This document shows, one piece after another, positions 36,319 to 47,540 of a stretch of DNA of 64,000 bases. The notes beneath the pieces were generated by a model, which was given only the letters and a program-made list of their open reading frames with translations, was not told the DNA's origin and searched no databases. Source of the stretch: Epiperipatus broadwayi (Eukaryota; Onychophora; Udeonychophora; Euonychophora; Peripatidae). Positions within the stretch are counted from its first letter, which is position 1; each line of letters begins with the position of its first letter. The position numbers and the translations under genes are program-made. The DNA is taken from contig JAQFVV010000036.1 of the NCBI GenBank assembly GCA_028023455.1, forward strand, positions 3,564,452 to 3,628,451, in the 5' to 3' direction.

Positions 36319-36400
36319 CTCTCTCTCAAAAGTCTTGCATTGGTGGTCGAGATGTCAGCGCGACTGCCACTTAAAAAAAAAAAAAACACTCTCTCAAAAG
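36319..36400 (+). mobile_element. Retroposed 5' half of a tRNA-Gly with poly(A) and TSD
   Basis: The insert 36333-36386 begins TCTT, then GCATTGGTGGTCGAGATGTC (acceptor strand and A box), runs through the D arm to GACTGCCACTT, where the anticodon loop (GCC, Gly) should be, and turns directly into 14 A. It is flanked by CTCTCTCAAAAG (36321-36332) and CACTCTCTCAAAAG (36387-36400). So a 5' tRNA half, not a whole tRNA, was joined to poly(A) and inserted by LINE-type target-primed reverse transcription. Confidence 0.75.
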
Positions 36401-36499
36401 AGAAGAGCTGGATTCCATCCATTTGTAAAACTTTGTAGAAATATGATAATCATTACATTGAAAAAATATTTTTATTTTTTTTATTTATTTTTTTAATCA

Positions 36500-37335
36500 A
36501 TGCATTCTTCTGCTCAATTTTACCAATGGGCCATAGAGTATGAAGACACATTTAATGGAATAAAATTATTGGATAAGTATGCACAACAATCCAATAATGA
36601 AATGAATTATAATGTGATCATTAAACTTTCAAAGGCCTGCAGTGCTATTCCCTCTCATTTACATACTCCCACCTCACACAAATTAGCTGGCAAGGGTTTC
36701 CTTCACAGAAACCAAAAGCTGGGCAAGTTCAAGGCAGACAGGAAAAATAACATTAAAAATTACATCAAAGGCTTAATCGATGTAAATTGTGATCCAAATA
36801 GCTTAATAAGATTCCTTAAAAAATTTTATTCCACAATAAACACCAGGCCTCTGGACCATAACAATACTAATGCATGGATTAGCCTTCCATTTATATGTGG
36901 TGTATTGCAAAAATTAAAAACAATTTACTCCCAGGAATTTAATGTTAGCTTCAGAACACCTCCCAATCGAAATCAGTTATTAAACAATATTAAAGTTAAA
37001 TTGTTTCTGGATTATGCCCTCCAGATCATCTAAATTAGTTGCAACCAACCTACTTGCAAATTAATTTATTATGATGAATCTCATGTCATAGCGACATTAG
37101 GTCAGAACAACATAAGTATATATATATATATCTATGCCACTACAGACCCCAACATAAAATCAGTATTCCTGGAGCACGAAATCAATTATGGTCCCAACTT
37201 CAATCCACTTAACATCAAAGTAGTTTACACTGAACGAAATGATCGTAAAAGAAAATTTAATAAGTCATGGTTTATCGCCAACAACACCCATGTGATAAAT
37301 AAAACAGATTCATGTATTGCTTTAACACACAAGTA
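36500..37335 (+). pseudogene. Penelope-like element, RT end and GIY-YIG region
   Basis: The first frame (36500-37033) ends with FLKKFYSTINTRPLD, then WISLPFICGVLQKLKTIY and FNVSFRTPPNRNQLLNNIK. This is the linker between reverse transcriptase and the GIY-YIG endonuclease in Penelope-like elements (LP-x-I-x-G...K/R-L-x-x-I...V-x-F-x-P). After a stop and frame changes the next part reads SVFLEHEINYG (the H and E region of GIY-YIG), then VVYTERNDRKRKFNKSWFIA and VINKTDSCIAL before a stop at about 37335. The GIY-YIG start and cysteines (QPTCKL, CN) are scrambled by shifts, including a TATATA run at 37115. The RT palm is absent. 5'-truncated and dead. Confidence 0.72.
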
Positions 37336-37646
37336 GAAAATGTAAATTTTATTAATTTACATATTAATTACTTTATATTTTCATTCTCGATGTCCTCTCC
37401 CTCACAAATGTGACTAGTGCTATGAATACGGGCTGCCCGGTTGAAAGCAATATGTAGTTTTGTTAATCTTTCCTTTGTATTGAACTACACCCTGTATTAA
37501 ATTGCAAAATAAAAAATGAAAAGAAGTAAAATTTATAGAGTTATTTTACCTATATATTATAAGATTGTTTGAAGAATAAAATTCTCTTAGGATTAATTCT
37601 CTTCACTCTACCATAAAATCATCTGTTGTTAACTTGAACAATCAAT
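37336..37646. other. Non-coding spacer
   Basis: Probably the 3' UTR of the Penelope-like copy and then unique sequence; no gene. Confidence 0.4.
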
Positions 37647-38785
37647 AGATTACTGTATATTGACTAATATAATAGTCAATATAAAACCTTAAAAGTCATT
37701 TTAGAAATAATTAAAGTGAATAATAAGTTAAGTTATATAAATATCAAAATAATCTGGATATGCTAATTTGTTAAAAATGAAACTATTTTACACAAATTAT
37801 ATCTGAAGTCGAACTGTGATAATGCGCTATTACTTTAAATATTATAAATGTCCACACACTCACATGTCAGTAAGAGTTTAAAAAACTTAAATTAATCAGT
37901 TAAGTTTAGAGTACATTTCTATAAATACACCAATTTTTACTCACCATGCTAAATCAGGGCTTGAGTCTATTGTGTGCCTGATGTTATAATAAAATTTTGA
38001 ATTGTACAAACCTATTTAACCTATTGCAGGAGAAAGACTTATCTTTATAAGTCATGTTTGTCTGATTGTAGATGGTTAAAAATGAGACAGTGTCTTCTTC
38101 CTGCTATAGGTTAAATAGATTTGTACAATTCAAAATTTGATTATAACATCAGGCACACAATAGACTCAAACCCTGATTTAGCATGGTCAGTGAAAGTTGA
38201 TGTATTTATAAAAATGCATTCTAAAATTAAGTGATTCACTTAAGTTTTTTAAACTTTTACTGATGTGTGTGTGTGCGCGGAAATTTATAATATTTAATGT
38301 AAAAGTACATTATCGGAGTTTGACTTCCGCTCTAACAATTTCAAGATTTTCAGTGCTTTATAATAATAGATTTACAAATTATATCTCCAAACAAAACTGA
38401 CTATCTCAAATATTAGTAGAACATTAAGAAGTTAATCAAAAAGCAGTTCGGTGCTAAGTGTAACACAAGCAATAAAGGTGCTTGCAAAATGGCATCCAAG
38501 ACTGAAATATGTGAAGACATCATTGTGGTAAAATGTTAATGAAGATGAGTTAACAGAATGCAATGTTATAGTTCAATGCTCTAAAGAACTGTGCCTGTTT
38601 AATTAAAACTGATTAAATTTCTGGAAGTCAACCACACATTGCTAATTAAAAGACTGATATGCTACTAATATTATATATAGAGAGTAATAAATTTGTAGTT
38701 GAGTTAAATCTTTTTTTATTTGTGTATTATTTCCAGAATATTTTAATGAGTGTACAACTGGCTTAGGTCAAATCTAGCTCCTGTA
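37647..38785 (+). repeat. 5' LTR, split by a 569-bp insertion
   Basis: Starts near GATTACTGTATATTGACTAA and ends ...GGTCAAATCTAGCTCCTGTA. Landmarks in common with the 3' LTR are AACATTA, AGCAATTCAGTGCTRAGTGT, GGTGCTTGCAAAATRG, TGGAAGTCAACCA and AATGAGTGTACA. The element at 37805-38373 interrupts it. Confidence 0.8.
37792..38386. mobile_element. Snapback element with 13-bp TSD inside the 5' LTR
   Basis: The direct repeat ACAAATTATATCT lies at 37792-37804 and 38374-38386; the 3' LTR has this site once (near 42865), which proves insertion. The 569-bp insert has two arms of about 225 bp (37805-38031 and 38097-38330) that complement each other over most of their length, such as GATGTTATAATAAAATTTTG against its inverse. 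The loop is about 65 bp. After the right arm comes an unpaired tail, GCTCTAACAATTTCAAGATT...TTTATAATAATAGATTT. The one-sided tail and 13-bp TSD suggest retroposition rather than cut-and-paste. Confidence 0.8.
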
Positions 38786-39640
38786 TGGATCAGATGGTGT
38801 AGTTTAGCAGTTTGAGACCTGCATACACCAGTTGATGCAGTTTGACAGTTCAAGATCGATACTGCAGTCATAAAAATTTATGTAAATTATTAATTATTTA
38901 CACATTTATATGAAAATGGCAATGCGGAGTAGTATGATAATGCCATTTGATTTAAACAATTCAGAGGAGTGGCAAATATGTTAGTCATGTTTAAAGATAT
39001 ATAATAATTAATAACATCACTGACAATAGGTTGAAAATTGAATCTTAATGTGGATGTTGGGAAGAAATGTGCTGCAATTAGTTGTGGAAAATGCCTGAAG
39101 GTATTCTGTATGAAGAATTGCTGTAAAAGTTGAAATTATATTTCAAATCGACAATTTTGAAAAACACAGTGCAATTCTGCCTCCAAAATAAAATGCAGTC
39201 ACCAAAGGAAACGATACAGAAATATGATATAGTACTGCAATAATTAATAAAGCAATGAGAATTTAGAGACTACCTAGAAGAGATGCTATTAGACCAATTG
39301 TTATGGGACATGCAAAATAAGAAATTTGGATAAATATTGCTAGCTGGGTCTACACTAATTCATATTGCCACCATTGAACAAGAAATAGCATGTAAAACTG
39401 TTCTAGAACATGCACTAAAATTTGAAAATAGAGCAGATGAAATTAAGTCAAAAACATATATAAACAAGGTTAATGCACAGACAATGAAAAAGAGAACTAA
39501 ATAGAACGTCAGCTTCTGTTATTGCAATGGAAAAATGACACATTAAAATGATGTGTAAATTTAAAAAAGACAAGTATTATAATTGCAGATTGACAGATCA
39601 TTGGTCAAAAGTTTGTAAAAACTAATAAAATATGACTAAC
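38786..39640 (+). pseudogene. Ty3/gypsy gag with zinc knuckle, decayed
   Basis: Frames broken by many stops still read LRDYLEEMLLDQLLW...MQNKKFG, then LLAGSTLIHIATIEQEIACK and LEHALKFENRADEIKSKTY (capsid helices). They end in the knuckle KDKYYNCRLTDHWSKVCKN at 39571-39623. The first C of the C-x2-C-x4-H-x4-C box is Y. Expected role: nucleocapsid RNA binding. Confidence 0.75.
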
Positions 39641-39839
39641 ATGGATTTACCCACCAATAGTAAATTGAGGGAAGAAGTAGTTGTGAATGCTATGAATGTT
39701 AAAAAAAAATAACCAAAAGTGAAGATACATTCTACTTTAAAAATGTCAAAATTAATATCTCTGGTAGCTGGACATGAATAATGACATTGAAAAAACTGTA
39801 AAAAAAATTCCAAGTATGTCAAGAAACAATGAGGCTACC

Positions 39840-40830
39840 TACTAAAGAGTTCACACCTTGATGTGAAGCCACATAGCTGTGGGAAAGAGTCCACTTGGAT
39901 CATGCCAGCTCTTTCCATGGATATACATTCTTTGAAGTTATTGATTCATATTCCAAATAGATGGAATATACAATGAAAAGAAATACTAACAGAGATATTG
40001 TAATAAAAGTACTGAATGATTTTTTGCAATATTATCTGAGCTTATAGTTACAGACAATGTTACAAGATTTTGTTCAGTGCAATTAAAAGATTTTTTCACT
40101 CAGAAGGAGGTACAGCATGTAACATCTCCATATCACCCTGAGTCAAATGGATTAGAAGAAAAGGCCAATCAACATCTAAAGTGCACACTGAATAGAATAG
40201 AGTGTGTTCATGTTCATAAAGCACTAACAACAGCAATGTTTTATTAGCATTTCACACTGAATTCAGTAACCAAGAATTATTAAAAAAAGTGTTGTGAAAG
40301 AACACATATTTCTGTGTTGATTGCAGACAAAACTAAAAGAAAGGAAATAAAGTTGAAAAATGTCAGGTTCAATATAGGTCAGATTGTCTGGGTAAGAGAC
40401 ATACAGATAAAAAAGTGGACAGTGTGAATTATAATTAGGCTTCTGTCTAAGTAAATAAGTGAAATTAAATGGAAGATGGTAGAGAAGTAAGAAGGCATAC
40501 TAACCATTTAAAAATCGTTTTGTGAACTGATAGATGCAGTAGAAAAACATTCAAGTTCAACTACTACTCGTGTGAAAAGTTCTCTAGACAATAATAAAAA
40601 TATTTAAAAAGATGTGTCTACTAATACCGAAATAGACATAGAAGAAAAATCTTTGAGCCAAGATACAGCTACTGAAATAGAGAGTGAATTACGGGCAGGA
40701 GGAAGAAAAATCAATATTACCAAGATGACAAAGATTGGTGTTTGCCTAAAAGATTACACGATTATTTCCTATGAATTAACAGACTTATTTCTAGAGAAAA
40801 GGGAGATGTTACTGCATTGTGACTAATATA
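39840..40830 (+). pseudogene. Ty3/gypsy integrase and pol C-terminus, decayed
   Basis: After only about 220 bp beyond the zinc knuckle the integrase core appears: WERVHLDHASSFHGYTFFEV, IDSYSK, then LIVTDNVTRFCS and VTSPYHPESNGLEEKANQHL in shifted frames. This gives the D, D and E of the catalytic triad (HLDHA, TDN, GLEEKA). Further on are GQIVWVRDIQIKKW and a tail, RKINITKMTKIGVCLKDY (40614-40826 frame). Protease, RT and RNase H have been deleted. The integrase would insert the cDNA copy into chromosomes; this copy cannot work. Confidence 0.8.
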
Positions 40831-40904
40831 AATAAAGTTAAAAGACAGTCAAAAGGGAGATGATACTGCGTTGTGACTAATATAAATAAAGTTAAAAGAC
40901 AGTC
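40797..40904. repeat. 54-bp tandem duplication over the polypurine tract
   Basis: AAAAGGGAGATG...GACAGTC is present twice (40797-40850 and 40851-40904) with two differences. Each copy ends in GTC, the first bases of the insertion that follows, so the duplication arose after that insertion. Confidence 0.85.
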
Positions 40905-43294
40905 CACTTCCTGTTGCTAGCAGGAGCAGTTCACTGCTCACTGGCTCCACAAGGATGGGAGGATTCACATATTCAAGATGGGAGTTGGTAAGAAGATGCA
41001 TGATAAAACATAAGTGATTACTTGTTTTAACCTTTTACATCTTTTCAATAAATTTTAAATCAGTTTTAAGTCAAAATAACTTAATTTACCAATCGTTTTA
41101 TTTTATGCAAATGGCTGTCATTAATCAAACAAAAGCTAATATAAGTAATTACTAAAATCATTAAAACTAGATTAAAACTGAAAAAACGAATTTAAAATGT
41201 AATCTAATAATTCAAAATAGAAAATAATAACAACAATCCTAATTTTGATGATGGAACTAATTTAAAACGATTAGAAAATTAATACACGAGAAAATAAAAG
41301 TGAGGGAAAAATGCTCAACAATGATATTCCTGAGAATTCAAAGTTAACTCCTGATATCAAAAAATAAAACTGCTTTCAACAATTACATAACAGTCAGTAA
41401 TGATGGAAAACAGTGGAAGAAACATGCCAGATGCAAAGATTAATCTAAAACCATGGGGAAATGTTTTTCAAATGTTAAATTGTCCATAAAGAAAAAGTAA
41501 CGATATTGTAGTGTTGAACCGGAAGTGGCGGAATGCGGCAAAACTTTGCAAGAAAGAAAATTATATTAATTTGATCTCAAATTAAGAATTAAACATTATG
41601 GATTATGATTTAAGCTACCTCCCTGCATAAAAATAGAAATTTACGATGATTAGATCAAACGTTATTGGGCCACTCCTGGTGCGATTAGGATGCCACAAAA
41701 AATAAAAATTCTTCAAAAAAGTTTCAAATTAACTTAGAATTATGACAAAGTGAATTAGAAGATAAAAAACAATGATTTAGAAATAAAAATGGATTTATTG
41801 GATGTTATGGGCCTAGATAAAAACACTGAAGAGGTTGATTATTCAATCCCTTTAGATTTAAGTTAAGAAAAACCCAAAGACTAAATACAAACCATTAGAT
41901 TTTATAATTGGAACTCTAATTAAGAATCAAAAATTAGAATTTAACTTGGATTAGAAGAACTCAATAGGATCAGTAAAGCAGAATCATAATTGAAATTTTG
42001 ACACAATTTAGTTCAGAACAAGGTTATATAATACGAACCGGATTGCGAACCCTGAGGAGCTAATGGGACCATGAGTCTAATCATTGGTTTTTTTTTTTGG
42101 TTTTCCTGAATTCTCAGTCTCAAGGGTAGAGGTGATGGCTATGAAGGGTTTGTTGATCGGCGGGATCAGTCATCGATCATCACCACACCCAGGTTTAGGG
42201 ATGATCTGGCAATGTTCTCATGGTCCTTCTGATTCAGTTGGTGTTCCAGACATGCTGAACCAAAACCCAGATAAATTGCAACCCACTTATGGTGCGGGAT
42301 GAAGTAGTTTAACCTCGTCCAAAAAATGGGTGTGGGTTATCGCTAAACTGAGTTCTGTCTGATGGGTCATGGATGGGTGTGGGAGGAGCTGCTTGGGGGC
42401 TTGCCAGGTGGGTTGAGAGTCGATTGTCCCACATGGACTTTGCCTCAAATGGATGTAGCATCCCCTTGATTGACTGACATTTGATCTGTGATAATTCATG
42501 TCCTTTTTCCCCTTCTTTTAGTGTTTTTTCTTGATGTTGTACTCGGAATGTATTTTTTTTTATATACCTGTAATACCTAATCTATTGTATGAGCTGGGTC
42601 TATTGCTTTGAGACACCGCCCAGTTGTAGAATATCAATCTATCATTGTAGCCTCTATGGCCTACTGCTGCAGGTGACAGAATGTGGTCCCTGCACAGGTG
42701 GATCATACTTTAGTGACTTAATAAAGTTGCTTTGAAACATAAAGTTAAAAGACATTAAAAGTCACTCTAGAAATAATTAAAATGAATAAAAGGTTAAGTT
42801 ATGCAAACACCAAAATAACCTGGTTAAACTAATTTGCATTGAGATAAAAAATAAAACTTTTACACAAATTATATTTCCAAACACAATAGGCTATCTCAAT
42901 GTTATTGGAACATTAGGAATATAGCCAGAAAGCAATTCAGTGCTGAGTGTAATACGAACGGTAAGGTGCTTGCAAAATAGTAGTCTGAGATTGGTGAAAT
43001 ATTCTAAAAAGATCATTGTGATGAAATATTAGTGAAGAATAATTAACAGAGTAAAATAAAGTGTTGTATAAGAAAGTGAAACAATATAGTTCAATACTAT
43101 AAAGAATTGTGCATGCATAATTAAAAGTGATTAATTTTATGGAAGTCAACCAGCAACTAGCTAGTTGAAAGATTAACAAGCTATTATTATATATTTAGAA
43201 TAACAAACTTGTTGTTAAATCTTTTTTGTGTATTATTTTCAAAATAATTTAATGAGTGTACAGCTAGCTGGCTTATGTCAAATTTCGCCCTGTA
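40807..43294 (+). repeat. 3' LTR, split by a 1.84-kb insertion
   Basis: Starts TGTTACTGCATTGTGACTAA after the purine tract, continues after the insertion at 42755 with TTAAAAGTCACTCTAG, and ends ...CAAATTTCGCCCTGTA. It has no copy of the snapback insertion seen in the 5' LTR. Confidence 0.8.
40888..42754. mobile_element. 1.84-kb retroposed insertion with 14-bp TSD, identity unknown
   Basis: AAAGTTAAAAGACA lies at 40888-40901 and 42741-42754. The insert 40902-42740 starts GTCCACTTCCTGTTGC and ends with AATAAAGTTGCTTTGAAACAT, a polyadenylation signal close to the end without a long poly(A). The right 700 bp is clearly richer in G/C than the window. Small ORFs (42084-42302 plus, 42287-42499 minus) show no recognisable domain. 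It may be a truncated LINE 3' end or a retroposed transcript. Confidence 0.65.
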
Positions 43295-43514
43295 CACATA
43301 CTAGACAATAATGTTCATACATTCACTTCCAGCTCATATTATCCATATTCCTAGAATAATTTTTGACCTATAGCCTACATCAATAAAAAAAATTAATGAG
43401 TCTAGTATATTTCGATGTGAATATAAAAATTCTACCAATATATTTATTGATTACTTAACACTAGATGGCTCTAGAGTAAAGTGAAGCGAATTTCTTTTAC
43501 ATGTTATGGATAAG

Positions 43515-43760
43515 CAAAAATACTCATAAACATCACATGACCACCACCTCTTATGCTTGTATATAACGGTTGTTAAAACAGGCAAAACTCACTATACGTA
43601 TGCCACACACAGCAAGCCAGAAACTAGTCTGAGGATATTGGATGAGTAGGCACTAGATGGGGATTTTATGCACAAGTCTTCTGGCATCCATTGATTACTC
43701 TAGCTTGCTGTGTGTGGCATACGTATAGTGAGTTTTGCCTGTTTTAACAAAAATACTCAT
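43515..43760. mobile_element. Foldback MITE with perfect 46-bp arms and TSD
   Basis: The arms 43572-43617 and 43703-43748 are exact reverse complements (GTTAAAACAGGCAAAACTCA...). The insert begins AAACATCACATGACCAC. A direct repeat, CAAAAATACTCAT, lies at 43515-43527 and 43748-43760. Perfect arms indicate a young insertion. No ORF. Confidence 0.85.
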
Positions 43761-44947
43761 GGGATGTTTGTTGATTTAATGAGAACTTTTTGATGTACTT
43801 AAAAAAAAATTAAGATAAAACAAGTCTAAACGTATACTTAAAAAAAAATTAAGATAAAACAAGTCTAAACGTATTCAATATATACAATATCTTTTAACAG
43901 CCTTCAGTGAGACAAACCTTCTCCAGTAGTCATTAAAATGTAATGATGAATGAAAAAGCACTATTGACCAGACTTGATAAATAAAGCGAAGATGTAAATA
44001 ATTTTTAGCAATTTCCTCTCATGTATTATTCTAGATCAATAAAAATATCAAAAATTCAAACCTCTATAAAAAGTACTTGGGGAATAATAATTCATATTTG
44101 AAATAGACTTCCTTATTTTTCATTTATTATGCATTTTAAGCATTAAATACATAACAAATGTTATTGCTTTATTTATTTATTTTCCACAATAAATGATATT
44201 AGCACTATAATTTAAATAATTTTAAACGGTTACCCGGATATCTTTAATTAGATAAGACGCATCAAATTACGGGATTACATTTGATAAATTAGTAAACAGA
44301 CAATTTTTGAAATTATCCAATTTGTTTAATTTATTAAATGCTTTTTCACATTTATTTGTATTCTGCTACTTATTATATATATAAACGCATATATATTTAA
44401 AATTTATGTGACATCTTAAAATGGTTATAATCTTTCACTAATGAAATAATGTTTATATTTATTAAATTTTTCGAAGTCTTAAACAGATAATGATAAATTG
44501 CGCTCTTTTTTTTTTTAACTTCTGACCTTTTTTAATATTAAAAACTTAATTAAACTTAAAAACACAAATAAAATTAATTACTCATTGATGCCAAATAATC
44601 TATCCAGGAGATTTGTCATCTTTATTAATGATTCTATTTAATAAGAAGAAACAAGACTATTCTATAAAATGTCAACAGCTGGCCATTAATTTATTTTAAA
44701 TGTAAAATTAAAATCTAAAGCTCCATTATTAATTTGATTTTTTTAGAATGAATAGTTTTATAAATGTTTTGTTTAGAAAGGGAAAAAATGATATAACAAT
44801 TACAACAAATAGCTACACATGTATTTAAAGAACATATATTTTATTAGTTACGTGTAGAAAAATAAGATGTCATAATTTGAGAGGTTCTAAAAAACAGCCA
44901 AAAAATGATAATAAAAAAATGTTTACCATATATATGTAGATAATACA
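43761..44947. other. Non-coding stretch
   Basis: A 39-bp tandem duplication at 43796-43875 (TACTTAAAAAAAAATTAAGA...). Otherwise A/T-rich without recognisable features. Confidence 0.55.
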
Positions 44948-45412
44948 GTGTATCAAATGAAGGTTTTTAATAAATGTGTTTTACCAGTTCTTACTTATGG
45001 ATCTGAGACTTGGACACTTAATAGAAGAGCAATACAGAGACTTCAGACCACTCAAAAAAGTATGGAGAGATGCATGTTGGGAGTAACAAGAAGATATCGA
45101 AAAAGCAATATGTGGGTAAGAGAATAAACAGGTGTTACTGACCTCATTGAAAAAATTAAAAGACTGAAGTGGAGTTGGGCTGGACATATTACTAGAAGAG
45201 ATGATAATAGATGAACAATTGAAATCTTAAACTGGATTCCAAGCAATTTTAAAAGACCCAGAAAGAGACCACATGTGAGCTGGATAGATGAAATAAGAAA
45301 GTGTGCAGAGGTGATGTGGAGAAGAGAAGCTAAATATCGGAGAAGATGGATTGAACTTGGAGAGACCTTCATCCTGCAATGGATTGATAATGGCTGATGA
45401 TGATGATGATCA
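44948..45412 (+). pseudogene. RTE-type LINE 3' end (RT C-terminus), longest copy
   Basis: Reads MKVFNKCVLPVLTYGSETWT, then LQTTQKSMERCMLGVTRRYR, then KIKRLKWSWAGHITRRDDNR, then LNWIPSNFKRPRKRPH and WIDEIRKCAEVMWRREAK, with RRRWIELGETFILQWIDNG at the end. This is the RT thumb and tail of RTE/BovB-type LINEs, followed by (GAT)n. Stops at GAATAA (near 45125) and AGATGA (near 45213) break it. The palm domain is missing, a normal 5' truncation. Same element group as the endonuclease at 20.6 kb. Confidence 0.9.
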
Positions 45413-46232
45413 AATTGATTAAACTTTAGAACTCTATAGAATTTAGAACTAGTACATGTAAATAATTATATTATGTGTGCTGTTTGTTTTATAAAGAAAT
45501 TGGTGCTTTGTGATTAGCAGTGGAAGTTTAAAATGGTTATTAAGCATGGTCTCGAGCATGTCTCTATGGAAAAAACATTACCATCAAGCTATATTAAATT
45601 CACATAGTGTATAATTTATGGAATTTTCATCTTTATTTCATGCTTTTGTTAAAAATGTTCACGTATTTATCCATCAACAAACAATTGGTTGGCCAGCCAG
45701 GTTGTTTGTGAGCTGTCCACTTAAATTTAAAAAACTTTGTTTACTTGAAACCTGAAAGAGTTCCATGATTTATTCAAATTCAAAGTCATAATCATGGATA
45801 AATGACTAATCACTATGAGGATCATTCATATAAAAAATATATAGTCAATATTGACATATCTAACATCGTAAAAAAATGTTAGAAATCTTTAATGATATTT
45901 GGATTACATTAAAATCCCTATAGCTTTGAGGTCATTCAAGCATTTAATAATATACATTCAGGTATCATCCTATAGAATACCAGGCACATGAAGTGAATGA
46001 GAAAAAAATGAGAATTTTTTAAAAAAAAAGTATCTGCATTCTCTAATAGATACCACAAGTTGATATATATATATATATATATATATAACAGTAATTTATA
46101 ACTGATAAAAAATGATTTTTATTATTCACAAAACCATCACATTCTTCAACATTTCATCCATGTATTATTGAGCCATTACTATGTCAACAAAGTGTAACAG
46201 AACCCATTAGAAATGATGGTATTCCAGACAAA
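45413..46232. other. Non-coding stretch
   Basis: No gene seen; short TA run at 46061-46086. Confidence 0.5.
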
Positions 46233-46409
46233 AATTCCTGGAAAAGGAGTATTTAAATTGTCATGTGGTAATGTCAAATTCCTGGAAAAGTAGCACTTAA
46301 ATTGTCATGTGGTAATGTCATATTCCTGGAAAAAGGGCACTTAAATTGTCATGTGATAATGTGAAATTCCTGGGAAAGGAGCACTTAAATTGTCATGTGG
46401 TAATGTCAC
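46233..46409. repeat. 44-bp tandem repeat, four copies
   Basis: Four units of the type AATTCCTGGAAAAGGAGCAC followed by TTAAATTGTCATGTGGTAAT, with a few substitutions each. Confidence 0.9.
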
Positions 46410-47150
46410 CATCAACATGAGATTGTACAGTTAAAAATGCCTAGAAAAAAATCTAGGCTCATTGCTAAAATCACAGGGTCATATTGCCAACATACAGCTT
46501 TGTTACTGTCTTAGAATGGCAGAACCCTGCGATATGAAAGTCATTGAAAAATATGAGTTTAAGTTTGTTTCTACCTATCTTTGTCTCTCCACATATCTGG
46601 TAATCACAAATACTAATAATTCAGTATTCTCATTTGCAGAAATTTGGGTGTGATTTTTTTTTGATAATAATTGTAAATAATTTGAACAAGACGCCTTTTT
46701 TCAGATCATACCAAGACCTCTAAATTCGCTGCTGATAATTTTCTATAACAATTGTTTTTAAGTATAACCAAATATCTTTGATCATATTCACTTACAATTA
46801 TAGCTGTGTGGAATATGTGCAACTGTCAAAAAAATTGGAAATAAAGTCTTAGGTTGCTAATATCTATTCTTTACTGCATTATTTAACATAAAGTACTACC
46901 TGTTGGATGATTTTTTTGAATTTGGTTTATTATTTGTTGCCTTTCAACAGCATATCATCTACTGTTTCATATATATTAACAAATGCAACTCTTAAATCTC
47001 AAAAAAAAATTACTTTCTTGCACTTTTCACACCACTTTTCATTTAATTGACTGATAATTACAATAGTATAACAATCTTCTTCAGAACATTACTTTTGAAG
47101 CCAGCAATTTTCATGTCAAATATTGTATGTAGAAATACATAGTAATATTT
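46410..47150. other. Non-coding stretch
   Basis: The 63-codon ORF at 46462-46653 shows no domain. Nothing else recognisable. Confidence 0.5.
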
Positions 47151-47154
47151 TTTC

Positions 47155-47365
47155 TTAAAACAGGCAAAACTCTCTATACGTATTGCCACTCAGTGCAAGC
47201 CAGAGTAATCAATGGATACCAAAAGGTTTATACATAAAATTCCCATCTAGTACCTACTCATCCAATATCCCTAAACTAGTTTCTGGCTTGTTGCATTCAT
47301 CAGTAAGGAGCCTTAGATCTGAGAGCACTGCACCTAGATCTTAGGATCTAATGCAAACCTATCTC
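47155..47365. mobile_element. Foldback-MITE relative, one arm diverged
   Basis: AAACAGGCAAAACTCTCTATACG (47158-47180) begins a copy whose core (CCATCTAGTACCTACTCATC, then CAATATCCCTAAACTAGTTT) is in the opposite orientation to 43528-43747. The right side continues into AGATCTTAGGATCTAATGCA, shared with 18095-18200. Confidence 0.65.
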
Positions 47366-47540
47366 TACTTAATTACAAAACTATGAGACTTAAATTGAAT
47401 ATCACTATATTTTCAATCCAAGCTCATCAGCTTATATAGTCATGTAGGTCTGAACTCAGTTCAGTACCTATACATTTTGGGGTCTTTGGTTCTTTAATAA
47501 CCATAGCCATCACTATCCTATTAGGCAGGATTGGTTTTAA

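Larger units (their letters stand above)
37647..43294 (+). mobile_element. Ty3/gypsy LTR retrotransposon, internally deleted, with nested insertions
   Basis: Two related LTRs (5': 37647-37804 plus 38387-38785; 3': 40807-40847 plus 42755-43294) enclose a decayed gag-pol. The PBS-like sequence TGGATCAGATGGTG starts right after the 5' LTR. The polypurine tract AGAAAAGGGAGA lies right before the 3' LTR. Gag pieces, a zinc knuckle, integrase and the pol tail can be read, but protease, RT and RNase H are missing. Flanking duplications cannot be seen clearly. Confidence 0.85.

Noticed and set aside
47285-47310. Minus-strand CTGATGA followed by GAAAC at 47.29 kb
   Set aside because: The bases between (ATGCAACAAGCCA) do not form a stem II, and GCAAGCCAGAAACTAG is the shared MITE sequence without CTGATGA in other copies.
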